Shown: piece by piece, positions 33,538 through 45,908 of the stretch
Numbering within the stretch: the stretch's first letter is position 1
Layout of the letters: each line of letters opens with the position of its first letter
Assembly (NCBI GenBank): GCA_958430865.1
Contig: CAUDNR010002113.1
Span: 1 to 64,000 of the forward strand
DNA: 64,000 nucleotides
Source: Entrophospora sp. SA101
Taxonomy: Eukaryota; Glomeromycota; Glomeromycetes; Entrophosporales; Entrophosporaceae
Direction: 5' to 3'
Translations under genes and position numbers: made by a program
Notes under the pieces: generated by a model
Database searches by the model: none
Seen by the model: the letters and a program-made list of their open reading frames with translations, nothing else
What the model was told of the DNA's origin: nothing

Positions 33538-36500
33538 TTGGATCGAATGGGACTGAATAGATTCATGATCTAGATGAGAAGCAAAATTTATTATAGAAGA
33601 AGTAACAAATTAGCAATAAATAGTGGTAATTTCAAATAATTTTTTTTAACACAATAAATGATTTTATCATTTTCCATATCATCAATTATTAATTTCAACA
33701 TTGAGAACAGGTTAAATCAAATATGTTTAGAGATTAAATCGAATATTTTAATTATTAATGTATATATAAATAATAAATAATAAAATAAAATACATGGTGT
33801 ATTGTATATTAAATATGTTATATGTAAATCTATTATTTAAGGGTAGAGTATACGTAACACAAATTTTACTATGATACAGTGGATAATTTTTTGGCTGCCG
33901 ATCATTAAAATATNNNNNNNNNNAAAAAGTTTGGTTGATTTTTTTGGCAATCGAAATTTGTAAATAAATAAAAAATAAATAAACAAACAAACCGATTCAC
34001 ATTTCAAATATTTTTTCTTGCTTGCTTTTTATCTAGATATGGTTATTGAAAAAAAATAAAATCCAACTCACCCTCGTCTTTTTTCTATTCAATATATAAA
34101 AAAATATGTTCATCAGGTCGGCCAGTGGGTGGGACGCATACAGTGACTGGGGTGGCTGTGTGCCATGCGGAAGAGTAAAATTGAAAAAATTATCTATTAC
34201 AATTTGTTGCCCAGGTTCTAATAATTCCAAAAATAAAGAGTTTGTTTTAACCCTAGTGGTTTGAAATTGCGAACAAAAGTGGCATGACTATTTGGGATTC
34301 AAATCAGTAAGGCAATTTTTAAGCATCTTAATTTTTTTGGCGTAGTTAAACCTTAATTTAATATTAATAACACATCTTTTCTTGACTTCGCCGTTTTCTT
34401 TGCACGTTGTGCAATAGTTTGCCATAAGGAGCAAAGAAAACTCGAGTTTTTTTAATTCAAATATCAGAGAAGCACTAATTAGTAAAACGCGTTTTTTAAT
34501 CTTTTTATAAACGTGTAGATAAATTACGATCAATCAATCTTGGACGAAAACCAATTATTACTAATTTTTTATTATATTTATTGTTTATTTTTTATTAGAT
34601 AGTGACGGATGGAATGGAGTGTTGATGTGGATGAGAAGGCTTATCTGTCAAGTATTATTTTTATTACCATTTTCATTATACGCTATACACGAATCATTTA
34701 TATTCAACCACTTTTCATTATTTTCATTGATATATATCCATCGAGAAAACGAATTTTTGGCTATCTATTTCTCAAATGAGATTGGGCTTTTTAAATAAAT
34801 AATAAATTCTTGCTCAACGCAATGAATGAAATAAAATATTGATATAATAATAGTGTACAACTGGCTAACTTTGATGCTCCGTACGAATACATAGATACCT
34901 CTCATTTGTATGTAACGTGTAAAACCAAATAATATATTTCAGCACTACTACTACGTGCATCGATCCTCGAATTCGAATGCAACGTAAAAAGCAAAAACTA
35001 ATGCACTGTTTTTTGGTCCACGAGTGGAGGGTAGAGGATCTATTTATATGCTTTGTGGTAATTTATTAGATTACTCGATCAATGCATCATATGGCCATGA
35101 AATAAGCTATTTTTATTAAAGATTGCATTATTCATTAACTATGAATACATGATGGGATGCTAAGATGCTCCGAACGAATATACATGGTGTGTTTAAGTCG
35201 TGTGATTTTATAAAATTATGACGCCAGAATATCATCGCGCTATAATGCTAATCTATATTTCACGAAACTCACTGATACGTTTTCGTTTAAAAACTCGTTT
35301 GATATTTAAGAAATCACAGTTCGCAAAATTTACTTTTTGAGATGACGCTCTTTGCTAGTTTTATTATTTAAATATCATTAATTATTTAATAATCACCTTG
35401 CCACGGTTACCTTCTCAACCATGAATATCTTTTAAAATACAAGTTAAACCGTGTCCACGGCTAAACTACTAACATGAAGAAGAGCCGTAGAAAAGTCATT
35501 GCTTCTTTTTATTTTTACTGAAGTCAACAAAAAACTAGAAGCTAGCCTTCTGGTCATATATTAATTGCATATACTATGTATGTACGAAAAGAATTTTAAC
35601 GACTCTAGGTATTAGTATGTTCGTACGAAATCATCGATACTAATGATATCATTCATTTAATATTAATTAATGGTGACATTTTAATTTTTGAATGATACGA
35701 TCTAGTGCATCATACTGTTTTTATAGTGATGACATCAGTTTTCCTATGATGTGAATTGGTCATGGAAAATAATGTATGTCACATAATATTAACGCATAAC
35801 ATGCTTGTAATGATAATAACAAAAGAAGATTACGTGATCCAAGCCCTTGTTTTGGCATAGATTTCAAATTTTACAAGGTGACAATATCAAGGCAGTGCTA
35901 TATAGTGACAAAGTTGCAACATATCTGATACACAAATTGTGATTTTTTTAGGAAAATATATAATAATTTATATATATTTCTTTTCCTAGGGTTATGTCTT
36001 CTTTGGTGAAAATTTTTAATAGCGGAAGCAGCAACTTATTTCACTTCTCCAAGGAACTCGTAAATTTTCGTCAAATAGGTTTTTGAAACCCTTTCAACGT
36101 CCTCCAAGTGGTTTACATTTCGCGATATAATAATTATTGATGATGATTTTATAATAACTCTTCTTATGTTCAACAAACACAGAGTATCATTGTCTATAAA
36201 ACTTCTGAGATATAAAACAAAAACTTAATATAGCAAAGAAAAAAGATTTTCAAACCAGAAGAACTATTGTGTTTTTTACTTGTCACTTTCTTTGTGGTCA
36301 TGTAATTAAGGATCATGTGCAGATCATAATACGTGAAGGATATTGAAAAAAAAAACGAATAAATAAATAAATACATTATAATGCAGTACAATTGTGACAT
36401 GGCTAATTCAACCCTCAAAGTCTTTATACGAAATTTAATGTTCACTGTCTGGTTTTGTTGCAGCATTTCAAACACTAGACTTTCCACATGTCACTGTTAA

Positions 36501-37264
36501 AACCGGGTTGAACAAAGTTAGAAGAATTAAATAAGACCTGTACAATCTTAAATTCTCAATTTCAAAATAATTTATATTCTTCATCAATAAATTGTCATCA
36601 ATTAACGACGTCTATGACATGCATAACAAAGTATACATGCCGAGGATTAGCTTATAATATTAATGAAAGATGGAAGATACCTAATAAGATAAGCATCAAT
36701 GACTGACTATATTATATCCACCTTTTACTCTTTTTTATATAACAGTATCAACAAAATTTACAAACTTCTCCACTTCCTAGCATTAAAATGTGTCTAAAAT
36801 AGAAGTACCAGAAACTTGGACCGCAATCAGCACAAAATCTCACTTCTTGTTACAGGGCTAGCACGAAAGCTGATTGAGAATTTTCCATCCACTCATGTAG
36901 AAACCATGGATTCTCTCACCTGCAAGGTCTTGGAAATTATCAAGACAATGATTTTCTTGTTCCTTTTTGGCAGTGGCGTGAATTCATTTAACTTTGATAT
37001 CGTCAAAAATGTTCTTGATTTGCCTTCTTTGATGAAAATAAATCCTAAAGTGATCACTTTCTGAACCATATATTCGTCCAAAGAAGCCATATTTTGTAAA
37101 AAAGTTGTGTCTACGACCATTTTATTTATTATTTATTGTTATAATAATTTTTTGAAATTTGGAGGTTCAAAAAACCGGTTTTTGACCAATGGTAAAACTG
37201 GTCACTTAAATTTTGAATTAAACAAATAAAAAAAAATAGCTTTTTTTTTTCTTTATAAATTATT

Positions 37265-37295
<31 letters not shown>

Positions 37296-37344
37296 GCTTT
37301 TTCTTTTTCTCATTTATTACACTTGTTATCAACGAAATTTTTAA
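33538..37344. other. Gene-poor region with assembly gap
   Basis: No gene that I can support. Minus-strand scraps: 34061-34240 reads ELLEPGQQIVIDNFFNFTLP before a GTGAGT donor; 34288-34423 starts MANYCTTCKENGEVKKRCVI. 36816-37120 is coding-like with higher G+C on either strand (plus: NQHKISLLVTGLARKLIENF; minus: MVVDTTFLQNMASLDEYMVQ), so the strand is undecided. GGGTAGAGGATCTA at 35029-35042 is the inverse of TAGATCCTCTACCC at 32579-32592. An (ATA)n run lies at 37268-37296. Confidence 0.4.
33914..33923. other. Assembly gap (10 N)
   Basis: Ten N bases. A fixed 10-N spacer usually marks a join of unknown length, so the distance and even adjacency of left and right parts of this window are not proved. 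Confidence 0.98.
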
Positions 37345-37908
37345 ATGGATAAATTTAAGGAGGTAAGTGACTTGTGAATAAAGTTAACAAAATATATAAT
37401 AAATATAAATACATTATCTTTATTGATTATTACACATAAAGAAAGTAGCTGCTCTTAAAGTTGAACGTGATGAGGCTGTAGCTCGTCTTGAAGCATTAAA
37501 GGAAGAGTTAAAGGCTGCACAAGAGGAACTTGCTTCTAAAGAAGAGGAAAATAGTACTCTTACAAAGAAAGTTGGCGATCTTGAGACTGATTTGGATGAA
37601 GCCTTGAAAAACTTAAAAGAAACTACTGAAAAGTACTTACTTATTTGTTTGTTTATTTACTTATTTATACTCATAGTAATAATAATGAAATACAAAGAAC
37701 ATTTTTGTTAAATTTAATTTTATCTTATTTATATTTTTTAAAAAGGCTTCGTGAAATGGATATTAAGGTTGAAAATCAAGCACGTACTATTGTTAAACTT
37801 GAGGATGAATCATCGGGAAAAGATAAGAAATTAGATGAACATCAAAAGAAATATGATGAATTGAAAAATGAATATGATGAAACTATTAAAAATATCGATG
37901 ATATTTAA
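37345..37908 (+). CDS. Tropomyosin, short form (123 residues)
   Basis: Exons 37345-37362, 37442-37632 and 37746-37908 join in phase (18 + 191 + 163 nt, 124 codons with stop). The start MDKFKEKVAALKVERDEAVA, the body LASKEEENSTLTKKVGDLET and ALKNLKETTEKLREMDIKVE, and the end DELKNEYDETIKNIDDI match fungal tropomyosins residue for residue in pattern, including the MDK start and the M/D-D-I end that overlap head to tail. It is a continuous coiled coil that would polymerise along actin filaments and stabilise cables and the contractile ring. Known fungal forms have 161 (Cdc8, Tpm2) or 199 (Tpm1) residues; this is 38 shorter than 161. No internal splice site offers the missing part: the first intron (37363-37441) and the second (37633-37745) contain no in-phase coiled-coil exon. 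Confidence 0.88.
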
Positions 37909-38279
37909 TTAATCATTCATTATTATTTATTAGCTTTATTAAATATTTTTATTTATCTATTAATTTATAAATATTGTTTATATATATATATATATATGTA
38001 TATACATATACATATACATATATATATTATATTATAAGAGAATCAATTGATTAATTATATCTAACCTGAAAGAAAGAGAAATAAAAAATCAGTAATTAAT
38101 AGTCAAATTATTTGATGAAATATATTTGATTATATTACTTTATTAAGAAGTTGGTAAATGTTGTGACGTCATCCAATAATGAAGAAGATTTTCGTGATAT
38201 TTCTTATTTGAGGCGGCAGAGATGATGATCTCTAGAGCGTGTTATTTTTTTCAGAAAAAAAAAATTTTTCTCCGTTAAA
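37909..38279. promoter_or_regulatory. Tropomyosin 3' end and BTB-gene upstream region
   Basis: An (AT)n/(ATAC)n run at 37980-38035, then the A+T-rich leader of the BTB gene with a poly-A run just before its ATG. No motif can be assigned. Confidence 0.35.
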
Positions 38280-39932
38280 ATGGCTAGTAGTTTTTCATCT
38301 TTCCAATTAATGAATTCATTGATTAATGAACTTGTTGAATCTAGTATTGGTAATTTACCATTAAAACATATTAGTAAACTTGTACATGATTTAAGAAATT
38401 TATTGCATCAATCAGATTTTTATGATATGGAAATTACAGTTGGAATGGGCGAGGAGGCTAAAATTTTTAAGGCACATTCTACAATTCTAAAAGCCAGGTC
38501 TTCGTATTTTAAAGCAGCTCTATCAAGCAATTGGATTAAAAGATCAGATGATGGTATCATTTTATTTGAAAAAAAAAACATGTCTCCAATAGTATTTGAG
38601 GTTATTTTAGAGTAAGGCTGATTGTTTAATTTAATTTAAATAGTTGATAAATCGATTGATTAATTGATTAATTAACTTTAATTAATTGGTTGATTAATTG
38701 ATTAATTAACTTTAATTTTTTATATTTACATTTTTTCAAAAAGTTATTTATATAATGGAATTATTGATATACATGATTTGGATCCTAATGAAATCCTTGG
38801 ACTTCTTATAGCATGTGACGAATTATCTTTTAATGAATTGCTTGAGGACTTGCAAATTTATTTGATCCGGAGAAAAGAACATTGGGCTCATAGGAATTTG
38901 TGTTATCTTTATAAAATTACACTGCAACACAAATCGTTTAGCTCGCTGGACAAATATTTTAGGAAATTAATTAATCGGAATCCGGAGCTATTTTTAAAAT
39001 CTGAAGATCTTGAAACTCTTGAAAAATCAATGCTCATCCTTATTTTAAAAATTGACAATTTGCTATTAAAGGAAATTGTCATTTGGGATTATGTTCTTCG
39101 TTGGGGAATTGGACAGTTTGAAGATTTGGATAAAAAACATGTTTCCGAGTGGGATGATGATGATTTCGAAATGCTACAGGAAGAACTGGCTGACATTATT
39201 CCATTGGTCAGGTTCGCTCAAATTTCTGCTAGCGATTTCAATGAAAAAATCATGCCTTATGAAAAAATATTTGACAAGGAACTTTTTCAATATTACCATC
39301 ACGCAAATAACAATAATGATGTTTTGCAACCAAACTTATTATTATTACAACAACAAAACCCAAGGACTGGAAAGTTAATAGATACAAAATTAAAATCTAT
39401 ATTTTCTAGTTGGATTGATGGTAAAAAAATGGACTATTATGACGAAGATAACGTGCCATATGAATTTCAATTAATTCATTGTGGGAGTCGAGATGGGTGC
39501 ACCAGATCAGATTTCGAAGAAAATTGTTACAACATTGAAGAGACTATAGTTATCATGAAAATTGAAAAATCAGGTATATTGGTCGGTGGCTATAACCCAG
39601 TTTGTTGGAATTTAAAAGAAAAATCAACAGAAGAGGCCTATTTTATCGAAACAAACAAAAGTTTCATATTTAAAATAGATAAAGACAGGTGGTACTATTC
39701 AATATTAAGCAGAGTCAAAAGACCAGAGCATGCAATAAAGCATAATGAAAATTTGGTGGATTTTAATGATTTATTTCTGTATAACTCTTGTTTAAAAAAC
39801 ATTAGACTATATTGTAATTACTGTTTTTATTTAGATAGAGCTTATGAAAATGACTTGTATCTTAAAAATTATTTTAGTAATTCTCATCAGTTGGAGGATT
39901 ATGAAGTATATAAAGTAGTCAAGGAGAATTAA
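38280..39932 (+). CDS. BTB-BACK-TLDc protein
   Basis: Exons 38280-38611 and 38744-39932 join in phase (GA|T, giving EVILDYLYNG) to 506 residues. BTB at about 45-115 (LLHQSDFYDMEITVGMGEEA, FKAHSTILKARSSYFKAALS), BACK-like helical region to about 270 (LIACDELSFNELLEDLQIYL), TLDc at about 320-500 (LIDTKLKSIFSSWIDGKK, LIHCGSRDGCTRSDFEENCY, SGILVGGYNPVCW). Proteins of this layout are strongly expanded in Rhizophagus; BTB domains can bind Cul3 ligases, and TLDc domains are linked to V-ATPase regulation and oxidation resistance. The role here is unknown. No lesion. It is followed by about 670 bp of A+T-rich spacer. Confidence 0.9.
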
Positions 39933-40607
39933 TTGTTTGCTAATTGATCAATGAATCAATGAACGGATAAAACAATGCTTTTTTATATTTTTTTTATTAT
40001 TTTTTTTTTTTATCAAATAAATATTAAAGTTAAAAGCTGATGCAAAAGAAAGAATTCCTCGTCTATTTGAATAAACTAAATAAACACTTTTGTCCCAACA
40101 CGTAAGAAATAATAAATACCCGATTTACAATTATAAATGATCATATATCAATTTTCATTAACTTCGTGATGAAAACAAGTGAGCATGATGGTCTTTTATT
40201 ATTAGGATCATATCTAATAATAAATCTATTACATAACAGATGGTAATTATGATTTTGCGAGTTCTTTTCACAGCATTGAGCATTTAAGATTGTGTCATTA
40301 CATGTCTAGTTGCGATTACACTAACTAGTGCATTTACATATTCTATAAATATGTAAACTCAACACGGGCTTTAATATATTAATATATAAATAAATGCATG
40401 TCAATATTTATTGAATAATCTTACAATAATATCATCCATATACCCAATATTCAAAATAAAGTCATAGTCTGTTGAACTGATTTAAAGGAGATTAAGCAAT
40501 TATTCATAATAATAGAGGAAATCCATATCTGAATATTACATAATAATAAATAATAATCATACTAATAATGCTAATAATAATGATATTATATAAAATATGA
40601 ATATGTT
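39933..40607. other. Convergent 3' spacer between BTB-TLDc and CBS genes
   Basis: A+T-rich, no gene. It holds the two 3' ends. Confidence 0.5.
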
Positions 40608-41829
40608 TTAAATAAATAATTTAATTAAATCAGTTATAGTGATAACACCTAAAATTTTTTTATCTTGATCAATTATCCAAATACGATGAATATGATTTTC
40701 TACAATAATTTCGATTACTTCTTTCAAACTGGTGTCATATGTTGCTGTTTTTGGATTCAAAATATTTTCTGAATTTGGAAGAAGCTACATTACGAATAAA
40801 GATGAAGGAGAACAAGGAGATGGAGACGTGGAAATTAATATAAAAAAAAAATTTTTTTTTTTTTGAGATATTACAATTTTTTTGTGATTTCATACCTTTA
40901 AGAAATCCAAGACGGGCAAAACAAGATGATCAATAGATTTATAACTTAAACCCCGTAAATCGGAAACTGACAAATTTCCAAATAGTTGTCTATCGCTAAA
41001 TAAATGCGTAGATAATGTAAATAAATAATTGTGATAAATATAATAATATATATATATATATATATATTTATACATCAAGATTTATTTACCTATCAACAAT
41101 TGGAATTCCAATTAAATTCTTAAAAGCCATTCTTCTATAAACATTTAAAGCCGTCTCATTCACATAACCAACCACAACTTCCTCTTTTTTATCTTCACTA
41201 AACAAGCCAAGTGATTTCAAGGATAAATTGAAATCAATGTCTGGTACACTCTCAGGATGTTTATAAACATATTTGATAATATCCGTTTGTGTCAGGATGT
41301 ATGGATTTATTTTACCAGTGTAATCAATTACCAACGAGCGATGAACTCCTTTGGAAAATGCTGTTAAAGTCTAAAACAGCAAATAACAATAACGAAAATA
41401 AATATTATTAAACTATTCACATGTTTTATATACATACACAAATAAATAAAATATAAATTATACATCATGAAGCCCTTCATTTGCATCAGATTTAAATATC
41501 CGATAACTTTCTCGATCACTATCCAAGGTCATAACGATTTCAATAGGTTTATCCAAATTAATAATTCTCTCACTGTTGATGGAAGTTGGCAATTTCTCAT
41601 CTGCGACTGCTTCCTTGATAATATAATTTAAAATGTCCACCAAGTTAACTATATTAACAATCTCTTCTGAAACATGTGAATAAATTGGTAATGAAGTGAT
41701 ATTATTATCTGCCATGGTTTTTAAAGCACTTCTAACCGAAATGATCGGTTTGGCTGCAATGAGTCCCAAGTTTTTTGCAGTGTCTTTAATTTCTAAAGGT
41801 ATAACTTCAGATAATTTTTTAGTCGACAT
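40608..41829 (-). CDS. Four-CBS-motif protein (AMPK gamma-like)
   Basis: Exons 41464-41829, 41090-41370, 40896-40995 and 40608-40784 join in phase to 307 residues. Four CBS repeats: SVRSALKTMADNNITSLPIY..NIVNLVDILNYI (about 30-75); LHDVTLTAFSKGVHRSLVID..ILTQTDIIKYV; ETALNVYRRMAFKNLIGIPI..LFGNLSVSDLRGL; and TYDTSLKEVIEIIVENHIHR..LGVITITDLIKLFI at the C-terminus. CBS pairs bind adenine nucleotides; four repeats in about 300 residues is the layout of AMPK gamma/Snf4 and of Sds23-type proteins, and HRSLVID and HRIWIID keep the basic residue that contacts phosphate in gamma subunits. I cannot separate these subfamilies without alignment. No lesion. Confidence 0.85.
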
Positions 41830-42260
41830 TTTTTATCAACAGATGTTGATCGACCAATGAAATTCATCTGTTATATAGGGAAATTTGAATTCCATATGAT
41901 CACGTGCTTGTAGAAAGTAATGGGGTACGGAAAATAGAACTCCGAAAATCTTGCATGAATTAATATTAATTAGCTGTGGATTATTGTTTTGTGATTATTT
42001 ATTGGATAATAATAATATCTTGGCATACTGCAAAGTGAACATTGGTATTACCAAAAATTCCAGGGGCCAGTAATGTTTGTTTAACATCAGGGTGGCTGCA
42101 TAACTCAAATGAGCACTTGGCTAAACTGACTAAACTATTTAGTCATACTTTAAGTCGAGTTTAGTCAAGTTTAGTCAAGATGATTATTACTAAATTAGGT
42201 TTTTAACCCCTTTACAAAAATAGTTAATATGAAACTCATTATATACATTAATCAGATCAT

Positions 42261-42746
42261 AATCGTGTAGTTTGCCTTTTTTTTTGCCTTTTTTTTTGTC
42301 GATTAATATTAATCACGTCTGAAATTTGTCACCGAAAATATATATATTATCCATATTTATATTTTTGTGACCTGCCGTATTTTTATATCACTTACCTAAA
42401 AATTTTAAAAACTTATGATTTTTTTTTTTCGAATTAATTAAAAAATTCGGCTAATTTTTTTTCTTTATAAAAATACGGCAGGTCACCAAAAATATATTCT
42501 TCAATTAAATATGGACATAAAAATCCGGCAGATCCCCGAAAATATATTTTTTAATAAAATGGCAGGTCACCAAAAATATATATTAATATATATTTTTTTT
42601 ATAAATTATTACTATAATAAAAATATGACAGGCTAAAAATAATTTTTTTATTAGCATTGATGTTAATTAGAGAATAATATATTTTTGGTGACAAATTTCT
42701 TATGTGATAAATATTGATTGATAAAAAAAAGGCAAACTACACAATT
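42261..42746. mobile_element. Inverted-repeat element with internal GGCAGGTCACC repeats
   Basis: Ends GTGTAGTTTGCCTTTTTTTT (from 42265) and AAAAAAAAGGCAAACTACAC (to 42742) are perfect inverted repeats next to TA-containing flanks. Inside, GTGACCTGCCGTATTTTTAT (about 42368) is inverted against AAAAATACGGCAGGTCACC (about 42470), and GGCAG(G/A)TC(A/C)CC(A/G)AAAATATAT is repeated three times in direct orientation (42478, 42523, 42560). Length about 486 bp, non-coding. Confidence 0.68.
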
Positions 42747-43050
42747 ATCATCAGATCTACTATGGAACCCAAGGATTACAGTACAATTAGAAGTATTTTA
42801 AAAAAGGAACAAGGTGAAAAAGTAGCTCTCTGACATTTTCAAATGACACCCAGACACTAAAAGCTTATCTAAAAAAGGAGAGGATTGCTTATGAAATTTA
42901 CCAAGAAGAAAGAATCCCATAACCAGTAAAAGAAAAGAAAATTTGAAGGGAAATAATTTACTGCCTAACTTATCTTTTAAAGATCAAAGGAATTAAAAAG
43001 ATTTGGGGAAAAAAGAATTAATGTGAGTTGGTTTGATCTGCTTAAGAGTA

Positions 43051-43306
43051 TATGGGGCATGGACAATAGAAACAGCCAAACATCAAAATCACAATTTTGA
43101 GTAATCGAAAAAAAAGATCTACATTTCAAGTAATTACCTATTGTTTTTAAGAACTTTAACAGAAAATAACTCAAAATTTTATTAAGCAAAGTGGATATAG
43201 TTTCTAAGCTAAAATTAATCTCTGTAATAAATTTCATGTAGAAATGCTGTTAACTCAAAATCATGATTTTTGACATTTGGGTTGCTTCTATTGTCCATGC
43301 CCCATA
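43051..43306. mobile_element. 256-bp Tc1/mariner-type MITE next to the copy 2 breakpoint
   Basis: TATGGGGCATGGACAATAGA and TCTATTGTCCATGCCCCATA are perfect inverted ends; imperfect pairing goes on for about 55 bp (AACAGCCAAACATCAAAATC against its inverse). TA lies on both sides (43049-43050 and 43307-43308). It ends 39 bp before the copy 2 breakpoint. A similar end occurs at about 19392-19410. Confidence 0.83.
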
Positions 43307-43345
43307 TAACAAAATTGAGAAAAATTATTCCAAATTGGGATAGAA

Positions 43346-45338
43346 AAGCATAATGGAAATTTGAAATGTTACACTAATTTTTTATATTGTGCAACGTAGC
43401 TTTACAATACACGGCAAACATTCTGGCAATAAAAAGTAAGTGATAAACTGGATTTGAATTGGATCTGAACTTGATCTCCAATTTAGAAAGGTAACGACTA
43501 TATACTGGCGAAGTTTCAGAAGCAATGAGTTCTGTATAACGTTTCGTGTAACAACAAACTTCCACTATGCTACATACCTATACACCTGAGTTTATTGCTC
43601 TAGTGACCCAAATGAGCAATATAGGCCAATCATCATTGTCATCAACAGTACAATGCACAAAAGAATTCTTTACTTTCCTGACTGGTTATTCCCCTGGTAC
43701 TTGGGATCTCCACAAGTACTTTATCCAAGTGGAATAAAGAGGTAGCAGGAATAACAGTTACAGAAAATCTTCCAGGGACCACTTCTCAATTCTCATCATA
43801 TGGGATCATGGCAGATGAAAGTACAAGAGGTGATAAAAAAATATTTTTAGTATGTGTATCACATTGGAATGTAGTAAAAGAGAAACCTACACTTACAATT
43901 CTCAGCATGAAGGATCTGGATCGGTGCAATTCAGTTACTGTATCTACATCTGTACTTGAAGCAATTAGATCATTTATCTTGGATCCAAAACATTGTCTAT
44001 ATTGGCTTACTGATAATACTAGTTATATGTAGGGTCCAAGGGTGGTGTTGTTGTAAATTTCAATCAAAGATGTGAAATAAATGCAATTAGGATTCCATGT
44101 GGCCTACATGTTGTTCATATTGCAGCAACAACATTTGACAATGCTGTTTTTGGGAAGGTCAGTTCCCCCTCAGGTCTTTCCTTGAACCCACATCCATTCA
44201 ATGTTATAAACTTTGCATATCACCTTCATAATGGTTACAATGAATCTAATAAAGATAACCCATTAAACATGAAAAATGAAACTATTAGTAAAATGTATAA
44301 AGCATTACTGAATTTAGACCTCAAAAAATAACAAAAGCCAATTACAAGCCGTTGGTTATACCAGTTAACTACAGCAAAGCAATACTTGGAACGTTGTGAG
44401 CTTCACCTTACATTCACTAATTGGTTCATAGAAAAATTAGAAGGTTCAAGGAATGTGCCTGAGGGATATTTACATAAATGGAAAACATTTTTGGAATTCC
44501 TACAAAATGAAAATTTAAATACAGAAATTTTAATAATGGTAAAATTTGGAGAGTGGTTCTATGAAAAAATAATATATTTTTTAATTGGCTCTGATACTAA
44601 CTCTAGTCACCCTCTACCAAATGGGTATTGTGCACATCAAATGCCTGACATGGTTCAAACTTGGATTAGTGAATTAGAGAATGTTGTGCAGGCACCTGAA
44701 GAAGTCTTCATGGATGAATTATTGGCAGCTTGTGATCATTTGAATGAACAGGAATTTCTGGATCTGGCTCAAAGAATGAAAATAGGTATTGAAAAAACTT
44801 TGAATGTCTTCAAAAAATGGATGATTACCTGGACTAAATTTCTACTTTGGATATGCAGTCTTGGAGGAGAGCATGGCCCTGAATTTGCACAAGCTGTTCT
44901 CAATGTAATACTTTCTCATCCTCTTCCTGATGATCAACCTACAATAATAGTAAAAAAATATATAGAAAGATTAAATGAGAATTTAAAAGATCAAAACAAT
45001 ACATTTGGGTTATTTGAAGCATTGGAAAAAAATAACTTTAGAGAACAGTTCATTGCATTTTCAAAAGTTAATTATATCCAGTTAAAAGAATTTCCATTGA
45101 TATATGATTTTGTTAGACATCGTATCTGACCAATAATAGTTCATCAACAACATCTTCAACTTACAGGTCCCACTTCATTTAACCATGTAATTACTGCAGA
45201 AAAATTGGCAGTGACCCGAGCAAAAAGAAGAGAGAAAGCTTCTTTGTCTATTGATCCAGTCATTGGTGAAGAAGAAGCAATAAGATTGGCAGAAGAGTTC
45301 TTAATACCAAAAATAAAAGTAATTGATAAAATTAATAA
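43346..45338 (+). pseudogene. Decayed transposase-like gene, copy 2
   Basis: Identical to the relic at 2018-4010, with the same 2-nt frame change, the same TAA and the same TGA. Left end again cut at the block edge, here next to a MITE. Confidence 0.72.
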
Positions 45339-45908
45339 AATTTTTTCTTTTTATAATTCATTTTTTTCGAAAAAATATTTTATCTTTACCATATATTCCA
45401 TCCAACACATGTGTTCCTGTTCATTAATCCCCTTTTTAATATTCAAATATCCAAAAAGAATTATGAATATTCAAATACATCAGATAATTTTTGGAATTTT
45501 GAATAGTCATAAATGTTTTGAATCATAAATAATCATAAATGTTTTGATAACTAAATATACTGTAGTTATTATAGATAATAAATATTTAATTGATGAAAAT
45601 TGATTAATTTGATTTTATTTATTATACATTACAAAATATTTTACCTTTTCCTTCTCATTTGGTTGAATACCAAGTACATGTAATAAATGAGAGATACAAT
45701 TATTAGTTGAAAGGTGTTATGCATTATTTAATATTAATGGCTCTATATATGGTATTTCAAATAGTCTTAAATATTTCAAATGAATAGTAATAGTAATAGT
45801 TTCAATATTAAATATTTCGAATATTATAAATTCTAGTGTAACATTTTGAAAAATTCAACCACTAAAAAATCCGCAAATAATAATTTGCTTATATGATGTG
45901 ACATATAT

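Larger units (their letters stand above)
41830..43345. other. MITE-rich sequence left of copy 2
   Basis: No gene. A hAT-like end (CAGGGTGGCTGC) occurs at about 42090, followed by repeated TTTAGTCAAG phrases (42110-42185). Two inverted-repeat elements are listed separately. 42762-42830 opens with MEPKDYSTIRSILKKEQGEK and then breaks; unrecognised scrap. Confidence 0.45.

Noticed and set aside
33748..33990. ORF running across the N gap
   Set aside because: Its frame depends on 10 unknown bases and the sequence is low-complexity.
32579..35042. A single transposon bounded by TAGATCCTCTACCC / GGGTAGAGGATCTA
   Set aside because: The 14-bp inverted match is real, but it spans the N gap, the flanks do not show a target duplication and the similarity stops after 14 bp, so the pairing may be accidental between two separate repeats.
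36194..36487. Minus-strand 97-residue ORF
   Set aside because: Only its first 30 residues look coding; the rest is hydrophobic low complexity, and no splice partner was found.
39076..39378. Second plus-strand ORF overlapping the BTB-TLDc gene
   Set aside because: It overlaps the TLDc-gene exon in another frame and has no family match.
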